A DNA stretch of 64,000 nt from Croceibacterium_B sp963783195 (GCA_963783195.1 CAWAMV010000004.1:806001-870000), one strand, 5' to 3'; positions 50,305 through 59,289 are shown, numbered from the stretch's first letter. Made by a program: numbers and translations. The notes: generated by a model from the letters alone, not told the origin.

Positions 50305-51359
50305 ATTCCGCTCCTGTCATGTGGATGCGCGGGGGGACGTCGAAGGGCGGCTATTTCCTCGCCTCCGACCTGCCCGAGAGCACCGAGGAGCGCGACGCCT
50401 TCCTGCTGCGCGTGATGGGTTCGCCCGACCCGCGCCAGATCGACGGGATGGGCGGGGCCGATCCGCTGACCAGCAAGGTCGGCGTGGTCAAGAAATCGGA
50501 GCGCGAGGGGATCGATGTCGATTACCTGTTCCTGCAGGTTTTCGTCGACCAGGCGATCGTCACCGACCAGCAGAACTGCGGCAACATCCTTGCCGGCATC
50601 GGACCCTTCGCGATCGAGCGCGGACTGGTCCCCGCGACCGGTGACGAGACGCGGGTGGCGATCTTCATGGAGAACACCGGCCAGGTCGCGGTCGCCACGG
50701 TGCAGACGCCGGGCGGCACGGTGACATACGCCGGCGACGCGCGGATCGACGGGGTGCCGGGCACCCATGCGCCGATCCCGCTCGAATTCCGCGACACGGC
50801 GGGCTCGAGTTGCGGGGCGTTGCTGCCGACCGGCAACCCGGTCGACGCGATCGAGGGTGTCGCCTGCACGCTGATCGACAACGGCATGCCATGCATCGTC
50901 TTCAAGGCCGAAGACGTCGGGGCGACCGGCTACGAAACGCGCGAGGAGCTGGAGGCGGAGGCGTTCGCCCCGATCCGCGAGAAGATCGAGGCCATCCGCC
51001 TCGCCGCCGGGCCGCTGATGAACCTCGGCGACGTGCGCGCGAAATCGGTCCCGAAGATGACTCTCGTCGCGCCGCCACGGAACGGCGGCGCGGTGACCAC
51101 GCGGGTGTTCATCCCGCACCGCGCGCACGCCTCGATCGGCGTGCTGGGCGCCGTTACCGCGGCGACCGCCTGCCTCGTCCCCGGCTCCCCCGCGGCCGAG
51201 GTCGCGGTCATTCCCGAGGGCCGGCGCAAGACGCTGAGCATCGAACACCCGTCGGGCGAGATGAGCTGCGTGCTCGAAGTGAACGAGGCGGGCGAGGTCG
51301 AAACCGCCGCGCTGCTGCGCACCGCCCGCAAGCTGATGGATGGAATTGTCTTTGCCTGA
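50295..51359 (+). CDS. ligU: 4-Oxalomesaconate tautomerase (PrpF family)
   Basis: 354 residues if the GTG at 50295 is used, overlapping ligK by 10 bp; an ATG at 50319 (MWMRGGTSKG) is an alternative start. VMWMRGGTSKGGYFLASDLP, QNCGNILAGIGPFAIERGL and SSCGALLPTGNPVD are PrpF/LigU signatures, with two Cys positioned as the acid-base pair (near 95 and 175). It isomerises the first product of 2-pyrone-4,6-dicarboxylate hydrolysis by a 1,3-allylic shift so that LigJ can hydrate it. ligI overlaps it by 20 bp. Confidence 0.9.
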   Translation: MDLNSAPVMWMRGGTSKGGYFLASDLPESTEERDAFLLRVMGSPDPRQIDGMGGADPLTSKVGVVKKSEREGIDVDYLFLQVFVDQAIVTDQQNCGNILAGIGPFAIERGLVPATGDETRVAIFMENTGQVAVATVQTPGGTVTYAGDARIDGVPGTHAPIPLEFRDTAGSSCGALLPTGNPVDAIEGVACTLIDNGMPCIVFKAEDVGATGYETREELEAEAFAPIREKIEAIRLAAGPLMNLGDVRAKSVPKMTLVAPPRNGGAVTTRVFIPHRAHASIGVLGAVTAATACLVPGSPAAEVAVIPEGRRKTLSIEHPSGEMSCVLEVNEAGEVETAALLRTARKLMDGIVFA

Positions 51360-52236
51360 CCGTATCGTATCCTGGACGCCCGCTCCCTCGAAACCCACGT
51401 ACACCCCGCCCCCCGGCGCGGTGGACGCGCACTGCCACGTGTTCGGGCCGATGGCCCAGTTCCCCTTCAGCGCGAAGGCCAAGTACCTGCCCGGGGACGC
51501 CGGGCCGGACATGCTCTTCGCCCTGCGCGACTACCTCGGCTTCGCGCGCAATGTCATCGTCCAGGCGAGCTGCCACGGGACCGACAACGCCGCGACGCTG
51601 AACGCCATCGCCAGGTCCAACGGCAAGGCGCGCGGCGTGGCGGTGGTCGATCCGGACATCTCGGAGGAAGAGCTGCAACGCCTGCACGAAGGGGGCATTC
51701 GCGGCATCCGCTTCAATTTCCTCAAGCGGCTGGTCGACAACGCGCCGAAGGACAAGTTCCTCGAGGTCAGCCGCCGCCTGCCCGCCGGCTGGCACGTGGT
51801 GATCTATTTCGAGGCCGACATCCTGGCGGAACTGCGCCCGTTCATCGACGCGATCCCCGTGCCGCTGGTGATCGACCACATGGGCCGCCCCGACGTGACC
51901 CAGGGCCCCGACGGCCCGGACATGCGCGCCTTCCGCGCGCTGCTCGACGGCCGTCCCGACATCAACTTCAAGCCGACCTGCCCCGACCGGCTCGACGCGA
52001 TCAAGGAAGGCGGCGGGGGCGACCCGTGGGAAGCCTTCGCCGCTGCCGTCCGTCCGCTGGTCGAGGACTATCCCGACCGCTGCATCTGGGGCACCGACTG
52101 GCCGCATCCCAACATGCAGGACGAGATCCCCGACGACGGGCACATCGTGAACATGATCCCGCGCATCGCGCCCACGGCGGAACTGCAACGCAAGCTGCTG
52201 GTTGACAACCCGGAGCGCCTGTACTGGTTCGACTGA
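51340..52236 (+). CDS. ligI: 2-Pyrone-4,6-dicarboxylate hydrolase
   Basis: 298 residues from the ATG at 51340. His31, His33 (DAHCHVF) and His180 (VIDHMGR) have the LigI numbering I remember, which supports this start; the catalytic Asp is Asp253 (GTDWPHPN), a few residues later than Asp248 in SYK-6 because of an insertion before it. A cytosolic amidohydrolase without metal dependence, it opens the pyrone ring to 4-oxalomesaconate. It overlaps ligU by 20 bp, so ligK-ligU-ligI are one translationally coupled set. Confidence 0.93.
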   Translation: MELSLPDRIVSWTPAPSKPTYTPPPGAVDAHCHVFGPMAQFPFSAKAKYLPGDAGPDMLFALRDYLGFARNVIVQASCHGTDNAATLNAIARSNGKARGVAVVDPDISEEELQRLHEGGIRGIRFNFLKRLVDNAPKDKFLEVSRRLPAGWHVVIYFEADILAELRPFIDAIPVPLVIDHMGRPDVTQGPDGPDMRAFRALLDGRPDINFKPTCPDRLDAIKEGGGGDPWEAFAAAVRPLVEDYPDRCIWGTDWPHPNMQDEIPDDGHIVNMIPRIAPTAELQRKLLVDNPERLYWFD

Positions 52237-52262
52237 CGCGCTCCGAACAGGGAGGTCCGCTT

Positions 52263-53048
52263 CTGTCTTACCGCCGTACCAGCCGCGCGATTGTCGCCGC
52301 TGCCATCGCCTCGGGCCTTGCCGTGCCCGCCGCCGCACAGGACTCCGAGCCCTGGCGCTATCGCGTCACGCTCGGCGCGCAGGCCAAGCCGGAGTTCCCC
52401 GGGGCCGACGGGCTCAAGGTCCTGCCGATGGTCGACGTGGACCGCTCGCGGGGAGACGGGCCGTTCGACTTCGAGGCGGCCGACGACAGCTTCGGCTTCA
52501 GCCTGACCGGCAAGCACGGGCTGGAAGTCGGCCCGGCCATCAGCATGGTGTCCCCACGCAAGGCCGAGGACGTCGGCGCCCCGGTGCCCAAGGTGAAGCG
52601 CACCTTCGAGGTCGGCGGTTTCGCCAACCTGTGGCTGGGTGAGGGCTTCCGCCTGCACAGCGAACTGCGCAAGGCGGTCAACGGGCATGACGGATGGGTC
52701 GCCGACGGCGGCGCGGACCTGGTCCTGCGCGACGGCGATCAGTGGCTGTTTTCGATCGGTCCGCGCATCACCTGGGCGGACGGCAAATATCATGATGCGT
52801 ACTACGGCGTGACCCCGGCCACCGCGCTGGCCACCGGCCTGCCGGTGTACGATCCCGGCGGCGGGATCGAGTCCTACGGGGCAAACGCCAGCGCCGACTT
52901 CGCGCTCACGCCGCGCTGGGGCATCGCCGCCTACGCCAAGTACGACCGGCTGGCCGGCGACGCGGCGGATTCCCCCATCGTGCGCGCCTACGGCTCGCGC
53001 GACCAGTTCTCCGTGGGCGCCGGGGTGAGCTACACCTTCGGCGGCTGA
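52263..53048 (+). CDS. MipA/OmpV-family outer-membrane protein with apparent CTG start
   Basis: About 261 residues if translated from a CTG at 52263 (SYRRTSRAIVAAAIASGLAVPAAAQD: a full signal peptide with an AAAQ cleavage site). GGAGG at 52251-52255 is 7 bp upstream, the right distance for this codon, whereas the GTG at 52323 would remove the signal peptide. The mature part has outer-membrane beta-barrel features (WRYRVTLGAQAKPEFPG, ISMVSPRKAEDVG, YSFGVGAGVSYTFGG-like end QFSVGAGVSYTFGG) and the C-terminal pattern of MipA/OmpV. It lies 26 bp after ligI and may carry a pathway compound across the outer membrane. Confidence 0.75.
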   Translation: MSYRRTSRAIVAAAIASGLAVPAAAQDSEPWRYRVTLGAQAKPEFPGADGLKVLPMVDVDRSRGDGPFDFEAADDSFGFSLTGKHGLEVGPAISMVSPRKAEDVGAPVPKVKRTFEVGGFANLWLGEGFRLHSELRKAVNGHDGWVADGGADLVLRDGDQWLFSIGPRITWADGKYHDAYYGVTPATALATGLPVYDPGGGIESYGANASADFALTPRWGIAAYAKYDRLAGDAADSPIVRAYGSRDQFSVGAGVSYTFGG

Positions 53049-53795
53049 TCGAGCGCGAAAGGCGACACCAAAGCGACACCGAAATCCTTCATCTGCCGGC
53101 AGGAACGCCGGCCCCGGTTGCCCTGCTCCTGCCATCGCCCGCACATTCCCTTTTCCACCCGCGGCGAATCCGCAACGCCAGGCCTTGCGCAGCCCTTTCA
53201 AATAGCAGCCCTGTAGGAAAATGGTTTCTGCGATAGCGGAACGCGCGGTCGGCACTCGCGGCCCAAAATGCCCGCTCCAGACCGCGACGCAGCGTCAGCC
53301 TTGAGCGAAGCCAGGATTGCGGCAAACGCGTCCTTTCCCGAGGGCAGGTTTCAAGCGCTCTGCGAAAGAGCGCGAATGTCCGAAGTTGGGGTGGTTAGCC
53401 GTCGTTACCTGCGCTGGCTTGGCTTGAAACCCAAAAAAGGCGCAGATGGCTTGCGCGGGGATTCTACCTGTTAATCGGACATGGTATTGTCCTTTTGGTT
53501 TTTGGCGTCAAAGAAGGCTTCACTTCGGTTTTTTTCTTATGCTTTAATGACGGCTATGATATTTTTCGTGTTCTGCGATTTAGACGCGAGATTTAACGGG
53601 GAGCGATAGTTTAGGATTTGCCCCAGCACGTCCGCAACGGGGTCGTCACCAGCCGGTCTGCTCTTGGCTACCGCCCCGCTAGGCTGGAGCGGCAAAAGAT
53701 GGGGTGGGTTTGCGACTGTCCGCTGCTAGCTAACTGCCATTGGCGGAGAATCGTTATTCGCTATCAAGTGGGGAGCCAGGAAGGTAGAAGCGGAC
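53049..53795. other. 747-bp region without a credible gene
   Basis: The first part holds an inverted repeat (GCCGGC 53095-53100, 53107-53112) and a tandem GCGACACC pair, possibly a weak end signal for the MipA gene. The CTGTAGGAAAA motif follows at 53211. From about 53475 the base composition shifts to AT-rich (runs such as GGTTTTTGGCGTC and TTTTTTCTTATGC). No conserved protein is seen in any frame. Confidence 0.5.
53211..53231 (+). repeat. Short dispersed motif, copy 2 of 2
   Basis: Same 21-bp motif as at 811-831: CTGTAGGAAAA, then TG instead of CC, then GTTTCTGC. Confidence 0.5.
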
Positions 53796-54275
53796 ATGAA
53801 GGAAGATTCTTGCGGGCCGGTGCCGATGACGCGGTTCGTCATGGCCTTCCTAGGGGTCGAAATCTTAGCGGGAATTGCCCTCGTAATTTACACATTGGCG
53901 ACCGGGAAAGAGCCGCCAAATTTGTCCACTCCGATACTGATTCTGTCAGTGGGTTTGGCTGTTTATTGGTTTACGCGAATTTTCAAACGGAAGATGAGAA
54001 AGGCCGAGATTTGGCGTTTTTCGATTGGCAACACTTTGGCCGAATTGGTTTACAGTGTTGTTTGGGTATTTGTTGCGCTCCTACTATTGGGTGCACCATT
54101 TAGTTGGGAGGGCGTGAGTTCGATTTTTGGAGGTGACGGAAGCGCGGAGGCCGGGAAAGCCGGCTTGTTGGTCGGATTGCTGATCGGACTTCCTCAGGTG
54201 TTCATCGTCAGCGCGCTATTTGCATGGCTGATAACAAGGAAGCTCCCCGTGGAAACTCCCATTGAGGAAGGTTGA
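53796..54275 (+). CDS. Small integral membrane protein of unknown function
   Basis: 159 residues with four hydrophobic segments (about 12-33, 45-60, 80-100 and 120-145) joined by charged loops (FKRKMRKAEIWRF). It might belong to the ABZJ_00895-like small membrane family, but I cannot confirm that. The base composition is more AT-rich than in the surrounding genes, as with the lipoprotein gene at 54757, suggesting acquisition by transfer. There is no clear ribosome-binding site except AGGTAGAAG. No function is proposed. Confidence 0.65.
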   Translation: MKEDSCGPVPMTRFVMAFLGVEILAGIALVIYTLATGKEPPNLSTPILILSVGLAVYWFTRIFKRKMRKAEIWRFSIGNTLAELVYSVVWVFVALLLLGAPFSWEGVSSIFGGDGSAEAGKAGLLVGLLIGLPQVFIVSALFAWLITRKLPVETPIEEG

Positions 54276-54447
54276 GCGGTCGTCTTTGCAGCTCGTCTGA
54301 AAATTTCTCCCTTTCACGCCGTCGCCGTGCGCGTTTCTAGTTTCGCCCGAAAAACGACAATGGCTCAACGTATGTCCGCAATTGATGTCGTGGACGGCGC
54401 TCCACCGAGCCGGCAGTTTTGCTGGTGAGTGTGGAGAGGAGGACACG

Positions 54448-54696
54448 ATGGAGGATGTTTCTGCAATTGGCATCGATCTGGCGAAGTCGGTGTTTTCGTT
54501 GCCGCAACACGACCTGGCCCCGCGCATCGGTCCCGTGAACCTGGACCGCTTCGCAGATCGCCTCGGCATCCGAAGCATCCGCGCTGCCTGGTCGGCATGG
54601 AGACCTGCGCGAGCGCCAACTACTGGGGCGCGGGAACTGAGCGCCCTTGGTCATGAGGTGCGGCTAGCGCCTCGCCATGCGCGAACTTCTAATTAG
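54448..54696 (+). pseudogene. IS110-family transposase remnant
   Basis: The frame starting at 54448 (MEDVSAIGIDLAKSVFSL) is the N-terminus of an IS110-type DEDD transposase, with the first catalytic Asp in GIDLAKSVF. Further pieces are split between frames: CLVGMETCASANYW in the frame starting near 54429 and ARELSALGHEVRLAP in the first one. The remainder of the transposase is absent. It is a decayed fragment with at least two frame changes and no visible ends. Confidence 0.8.
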
Positions 54697-54756
54697 GGGT
54701 GGGAAGCGGACGGTCGCTTTGCATCAGAGGCAAAAAGCATCGTTCTTGGCACTAAC

Positions 54757-55206
54757 TCATGACAGAGTGGCCTTCAACCGCTTGGATTTAGGATTGTCAG
54801 AATTAAACATCTCAATGCAGTCGAAGTATTGAATATCGAATGTGACCTTTGGATGGGAAACTTTGGCAAGATCAAAGTTTTCTAGCGATATTAGAACAGA
54901 GTACGCTTTTTTTGGTGAGACTACCAACATGCCGTCGGCCAAGTCTAAATCTTTATATCGGTAAATCCACTTATTAGCGGTCAGCATCGGCTGAACACGG
55001 GTTCCGTTTTCTTCCAAGACTTCGAACGATCGAAGAAAGCTGGAAGGCGGCATAGGACCCTGCCTCCGCGCGCTGTCAGTATGGCATCCACAAATGCTTG
55101 ATCGGGAGTACTGAGGACTGCCGCTCATCTCGAGATGGGAGTTTTCATCGGTTTGGCTGCAGCTTGCAACTAGGAACGCAGATAAAGTGCAGCTTAGAAC
55201 TCTCAT
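54757..55206 (-). CDS. Probable lipoprotein of unknown function
   Basis: 149 residues from the ATG at 55206 (MRVLSCTLSAFLVASC...): a short signal peptide with the lipobox LVASC, so a lipid-anchored product. An in-frame start at 55290 would add 28 residues in front and mask the signal. The mature part has KWIYRYKDLDLADGMLVVSPKKAYSVLI and a C-terminal FDIQYFDCIEMF. No known domain. Its AT-rich composition contrasts with the window. It lies downstream of an IS110 remnant, which fits a transferred segment. Confidence 0.62.
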   Translation of the reverse strand: MRVLSCTLSAFLVASCSQTDENSHLEMSGSPQYSRSSICGCHTDSARRQGPMPPSSFLRSFEVLEENGTRVQPMLTANKWIYRYKDLDLADGMLVVSPKKAYSVLISLENFDLAKVSHPKVTFDIQYFDCIEMFNSDNPKSKRLKATLS

Positions 55207-55521
55207 GGTTGAATAGATCGACCTTCCGATCGGTTTCGGCAATGGTGTTATTGTCTGCAATGGGGTCGTTAGCCGACAGTCCGCTTTCAAGGCACAGGGC
55301 CTACGTTAACCCCTTCCATCGGAATTCGATTGACTTTTTGCGCCGCAGCAACCATCTGCCCGCCCATCGGGATGCCTTTGGCAGCGTGAACAGGCGAACA
55401 TTCGCCCCGGCCGCATCCCGGCTTTTTCTGAAAGCTTCCCTCTTCACGCGGGTCGTTTGAAACCCGCGAAAGCGCGCTTCAAACGGTGCGCTATCGCCGT
55501 ATGTGCGAGTTTTTTTTCGTT
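55207..55521. other. 315-bp region between a lipoprotein gene and the RNA helicase gene
   Basis: It has no gene but an obvious hairpin: GTTTGAA (55455-55461) with TTCAAAC (55478-55484), enclosing a GCG...CGC inner stem. An eight-T tract (55510-55517) lies just before the helicase start. The arrangement could form a regulatory 5' leader for the helicase mRNA, though no known riboswitch is recognised. Confidence 0.45.
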
Positions 55522-56913
55522 ATGACATTCAGTGAACTCGGGCTTTCGCAGTCCGTTCTCCAGGCGCTCGAGCTCAAGGGCTACGACACGCCGACCCCGA
55601 TCCAGACGCAGGCGATCCCGACCGTGCTGACCGGCCGCGACCTGCTCGGCATCGCGCAGACCGGCACCGGCAAGACGGCGGCCTTCATGCTGCCGTCGAT
55701 CGACCGGCTGGTCGAAGCCGACAAGCGCCCCGGCCCGCGGCAGTGCCGCATGCTGGTGCTCGCCCCGACGCGCGAACTGGCCGGCCAGATCGCCGAAAGC
55801 GCCAAGGAATACGCCCGCTTCGCCCACCTCAAGGTCGTGACCGTGTTCGGCGGCACCTCGGTGCACAAGAACAAGCAGGACGTGGCGCGCGGCGTCGACA
55901 TCCTCGTCGCCACGCCGGGCCGCCTGGTGGACCTTGCCGACCAGCGCGCGCTCGACCTGTCCAAGGTCGAGGTGCTGGTGCTCGACGAGGCCGACCAGAT
56001 GCTCGACCTCGGCTTCATCCATGCGCTGCGCGCCATCGTTCGCCTGCTGCCCAAGCAGCGCCAGACGCTGTTCTTCAGCGCCACGATGCCCAAGGCGATC
56101 AAGGATCTGGCCAGCCAGTACCTGACCGATCCGGCGCACGTCTCGGTGGCCCCGCAGTCGACCACGGCCGAGAAGGTCGAACAGCAGGTCATGTTCTGCA
56201 ACGCCTCCGAAAAGCAGGCGCTGCTGACGATCCTGCTGCGCGACGGGCTGCATTCCAAGGCGATGGACCGCGTGCTGGTGTTTACCCGCACCAAGCACGG
56301 CGCCGACCGCGTGGTGAAGAAGCTCGCGCAGGCGGGCGTTCAGGCCAACGCGATCCACGGCAACAAGAGCCAGCCGCAGCGCGAACGCGCGCTCGGCGAG
56401 TTCAAGGCCGGCAAGGCCCGCGTGCTGGTGGCGACCGACATCGCCGCGCGCGGGATCGACGTTTCGGGCGTGAGCCACGTGATCAACTTCGAACTGCCCA
56501 ACGTGGCCGAACAATACGTCCACCGCATCGGCCGCACGGCGCGTGCCGGCGCTGCCGGCATCGCCATCTCGATCTGCGCGCCGGACGAGAAGGCCTATCT
56601 GCGCGACATCTGGAAGCTGACCAAGGCGGACATGGAAAACGTGCCGCTGCCCGAAGGCCTTTCGGCCGAAGCGAGCAAGGTCAACGCCCGCGCCAAGGAA
56701 CTGCCGCAGCGCGACCAGGGCGTGGAACGTCCGCGCGAACAGCAGCGCCCGCGTCGCCCGAAGGCAGTGGTCAAGGCCAAGCCGCGCGGCGGGGCGCGCG
56801 GCAACGCCGGCGGACAGGGCGAGAGCCGTCCGCAGGGGCAGCCCTCTGGTCAGCAGGGCGGCAAGCCCAACCCCAACCGTCAGCGCCGCCGCAACCGCCG
56901 CAGCAACGGCTGA
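55522..56913 (+). CDS. rhlE: DEAD-box ATP-dependent RNA helicase (RhlE type)
   Basis: 463 residues from the ATG at 55522. Motif Q (GYDTPTPIQTQAIP), Walker A AQTGTGKT (45-52), PTREL, TPGR, DEAD (155-158), SAT, then ARGID and HRIGRTAR complete both RecA domains. A basic, Gly/Gln-rich tail (residues about 395-463, RPRRPKAVVKAKPRGGARGNAGG...RRNRRSNG) is typical of RhlE-like helicases involved in ribosome biogenesis and cold adaptation. A start 12 codons upstream (55486) is possible but reads through the T-tract. It is a housekeeping gene. Confidence 0.9.
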   Translation: MTFSELGLSQSVLQALELKGYDTPTPIQTQAIPTVLTGRDLLGIAQTGTGKTAAFMLPSIDRLVEADKRPGPRQCRMLVLAPTRELAGQIAESAKEYARFAHLKVVTVFGGTSVHKNKQDVARGVDILVATPGRLVDLADQRALDLSKVEVLVLDEADQMLDLGFIHALRAIVRLLPKQRQTLFFSATMPKAIKDLASQYLTDPAHVSVAPQSTTAEKVEQQVMFCNASEKQALLTILLRDGLHSKAMDRVLVFTRTKHGADRVVKKLAQAGVQANAIHGNKSQPQRERALGEFKAGKARVLVATDIAARGIDVSGVSHVINFELPNVAEQYVHRIGRTARAGAAGIAISICAPDEKAYLRDIWKLTKADMENVPLPEGLSAEASKVNARAKELPQRDQGVERPREQQRPRRPKAVVKAKPRGGARGNAGGQGESRPQGQPSGQQGGKPNPNRQRRRNRRSNG

Positions 56914-56971
56914 TCGAACTGTCGCACTCTCCAGACTCCGGTGCTAGCGTGCGCCGGAGAGGAGAGGTGCG

Positions 56972-57688
56972 ATGGCGAATCTCACGAGGCGCGGGGCCAT
57001 TGGCGTCGCGGCGGCGGGCGCGACGGCCGCTGTTTTGCCCACCGGGGCTTCCGCCCAGGCAGAGCCCCGGCCCGTTCCGGCCTTTTCCGGCGACCACCAG
57101 CCCAAGCCGCTCAAGTTCGACCCGGCGAAGCTCACCGGGCTGTCGGAAAAACTCGTCACCTCGCACTGGCAGAACAATTACCAGGGCTCGGTCCGCGCGC
57201 TGAATCTCGTCGAGCACCGGCTGGCCGCGGCGATGGCCGACCCGGACTTTCCGGCGGTGATCTATGGCGGGCTAAAGCGCGAGGAACTCCACCGCACCGG
57301 CTCGGTGATCCTGCATGAACTGTACTTCGACGGCCTCGGCGGCGACGGGAACCCCGCGGGCGGGATCGCCCAGGCACTCGCCGCGGCATTCGGCTCGCTC
57401 GATGCATGGGAGGCCGAATTCCGCCGCACCGCGATGTCGCTCGCCGGCGGATCGGGCTGGTGCGTGCTGAGCTACAACAGCGCCACCGGGTCGCTCCACA
57501 ACTACTGGGCGTGGGATCACATGCACTCGGCGGCCACGGGTCTGCCGCTGATCGCCTGCGACATGTACGAGCACTCCTATCACATGGATTACGGCACGGC
57601 CGCGGCCAAGTACCTCGACGCGTTCCTGGCCAACCTCGACTGGGCGACGGTCGATGCCCGCTTCGCTGCCGCGCGAGGTTGCGCGTGA
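56972..57688 (+). CDS. Exported Fe/Mn superoxide-dismutase-like protein
   Basis: 238 residues with an N-terminal Tat-like signal (TRRGAIGVAAAGATAAVLPTGASA). The SOD fold keeps all four metal ligands: His65 (SHWQNNY), His115 (ILHELYF), Asp197 and His201 (CDMYEHSYH). The usual D-x-W-E-H reads D-x-Y-E-H, so the active-site Trp is Tyr, and HNxYW is replaced by HELYF. Periplasmic superoxide protection is likely, or another role of the fold given the changes. Its stop overlaps the start of the acyl-CoA ligase gene (4 bp). Confidence 0.85.
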   Translation: MANLTRRGAIGVAAAGATAAVLPTGASAQAEPRPVPAFSGDHQPKPLKFDPAKLTGLSEKLVTSHWQNNYQGSVRALNLVEHRLAAAMADPDFPAVIYGGLKREELHRTGSVILHELYFDGLGGDGNPAGGIAQALAAAFGSLDAWEAEFRRTAMSLAGGSGWCVLSYNSATGSLHNYWAWDHMHSAATGLPLIACDMYEHSYHMDYGTAAAKYLDAFLANLDWATVDARFAAARGCA

Positions 57689-59289
57689 GCGAACGGCTGA
57701 CGCGCGCGCTGGCGAACTCGTTCGAGGGCCACGAAGTCCGCGACGTGACCATCGGCGGCCTGCTGCGCGAGGCGGCGGAACAATGGCCGGAGCGCGAAGG
57801 GCTGGTCGAGGGCCGGGCTGACGGCACTGCCGGCCGCCGCTGGACCTTTGCCCAGATGCTCGCCGATGCGGAGCGGATCGCCGCCGGTCTCGCCGCGCGC
57901 TACCAACCCGGAGAGCGGATCGCGATCTGGGGGCCGAACATCCCCGAATGGGTGCTGCTCGAATATGCCGCCGCGCTCGCCGGGCTGACTCTCGTCACCG
58001 TCAACCCCGCCTATCAGGCGCGCGAACTCGACTATGTCCTGCGCCAGTCGCGCAGCGTCGGCCTGTTCCTCGTGCGCGAGCATCGCGGCAATCCGATGGG
58101 CCAGATCGCCGATCGGGTGGCCGGCGAAATCCCGGCCCTGCGTGAAGTGGTGGACATGGAGGACCGAACAGCGCTGTTCGGCACCGAATCAAGCGCTTCA
58201 TTGCCGCCTGTCGGCACCAATGATCCGGTCCAGATCCAGTATACCAGCGGCACCACCGGCTTCCCCAAGGGTGTCGTGCTGTCGCACCGCAACCTCGTCA
58301 ACAACGCCAAGCTGTTCACGATCTGCGGGCGGATCGAGCAGCACTCGAAGATGATCGGGCTCACCCCGCTGTTCCACACCATGGGCTGTTCGATGGGCGT
58401 GCTGGGCACCGTGCAACTCGGCTCGGCCTACGTGCCCTTGCGCGTCTTCGACCCCGACAAGGCGCTCGACCTGATCGAGGCGGAGGGAATCGGCTGGACG
58501 CTGTGCGTGCCGACGATGGCCCAGGCCATGGTCGAGGCGCAGCGCCGCAATCCGCGCGATCTCACGCATTTCACTTACATGGGCGCAGGCGGGGCGATGG
58601 TCCCGCCCGAGCTGGTCCGCGCGATCAAGCAGGTGCTCGGCTCCGACATCCGCGTCGCCTACGGACAGACCGAATCGAGCCCGCTCATCACCGCCACCCG
58701 GCGGGCGGACGAGTTCGACGACGTCTGCTTCACCATCGGCCGGCCCGCGCTCGAATGCGAGGTCGGCATCTTCGACCCCGCCACCGGCGAGGTCCTCCCG
58801 TGCGACACGGTGGGCGAGATCCGCAGCCGCTCCTACGCCACGATGCTCGGCTACAACGACGATCCCGAGGCGACGGCGCGGACGATCGACACGCAAGGGT
58901 GGCTGTTGACCGGCGACCTCGGCACGATGGACGACAGGGGCTACGTGAAGATCACCGGGCGGGTGAAGGAGATGATCATCCGCGGCGGCGAAAACCTGTT
59001 CCCGGCCGAGATCGAGAACGTCCTGCTCGAGCACCCCGACGTCGCCGAATGCGCGGTCGTAGGAGTGCCGGACGAGCGGCTGGGCGAGGCAGTGGCGGCT
59101 TTCATCCGGCTTGAAGACGGCGCTACCCTCGACGTCGAGGCGCTGCGCGCGCATTGCCGCTCGCAGATCAGTCCGCAGAAATGCCCGGCGCACTGGTGCG
59201 CGGTCGCGGAATGGCCGCTCACCGGCAGCGGCAAGATCAGGAAGTTCGAGCTGCGCGATCAGTGGGTGGCGGAGAACCTGGGCGTCTAG
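57685..59289 (+). CDS. Acyl-CoA synthetase (AMP-forming, FadD/FCS-like)
   Basis: 534 residues with a GTG start overlapping the SOD gene stop. The AMP-binding P-loop YTSGTTGFPKG is at 186-196; VPTMAQAMVEA, GAGGAMVPPEL and YGQTESSPLIT follow, and the hinge and C-terminal domain have TGDLGTMDDRGYVKITGRVKEMIIRGGENLFPAEIE with a catalytic Lys in GSGKIRKFEL. It could activate a medium- or long-chain fatty acid or a phenylpropanoid acid such as ferulate, which would fit the aromatic theme. The substrate is not resolved by motifs. Confidence 0.87.
   Translation: MSERLTRALANSFEGHEVRDVTIGGLLREAAEQWPEREGLVEGRADGTAGRRWTFAQMLADAERIAAGLAARYQPGERIAIWGPNIPEWVLLEYAAALAGLTLVTVNPAYQARELDYVLRQSRSVGLFLVREHRGNPMGQIADRVAGEIPALREVVDMEDRTALFGTESSASLPPVGTNDPVQIQYTSGTTGFPKGVVLSHRNLVNNAKLFTICGRIEQHSKMIGLTPLFHTMGCSMGVLGTVQLGSAYVPLRVFDPDKALDLIEAEGIGWTLCVPTMAQAMVEAQRRNPRDLTHFTYMGAGGAMVPPELVRAIKQVLGSDIRVAYGQTESSPLITATRRADEFDDVCFTIGRPALECEVGIFDPATGEVLPCDTVGEIRSRSYATMLGYNDDPEATARTIDTQGWLLTGDLGTMDDRGYVKITGRVKEMIIRGGENLFPAEIENVLLEHPDVAECAVVGVPDERLGEAVAAFIRLEDGATLDVEALRAHCRSQISPQKCPAHWCAVAEWPLTGSGKIRKFELRDQWVAENLGV

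Noticed and set aside
53268..53474. 68-codon plus-strand frame in the long gap after the MipA gene
   Set aside because: No ribosome-binding site, no domain, and it crosses the border where composition changes.
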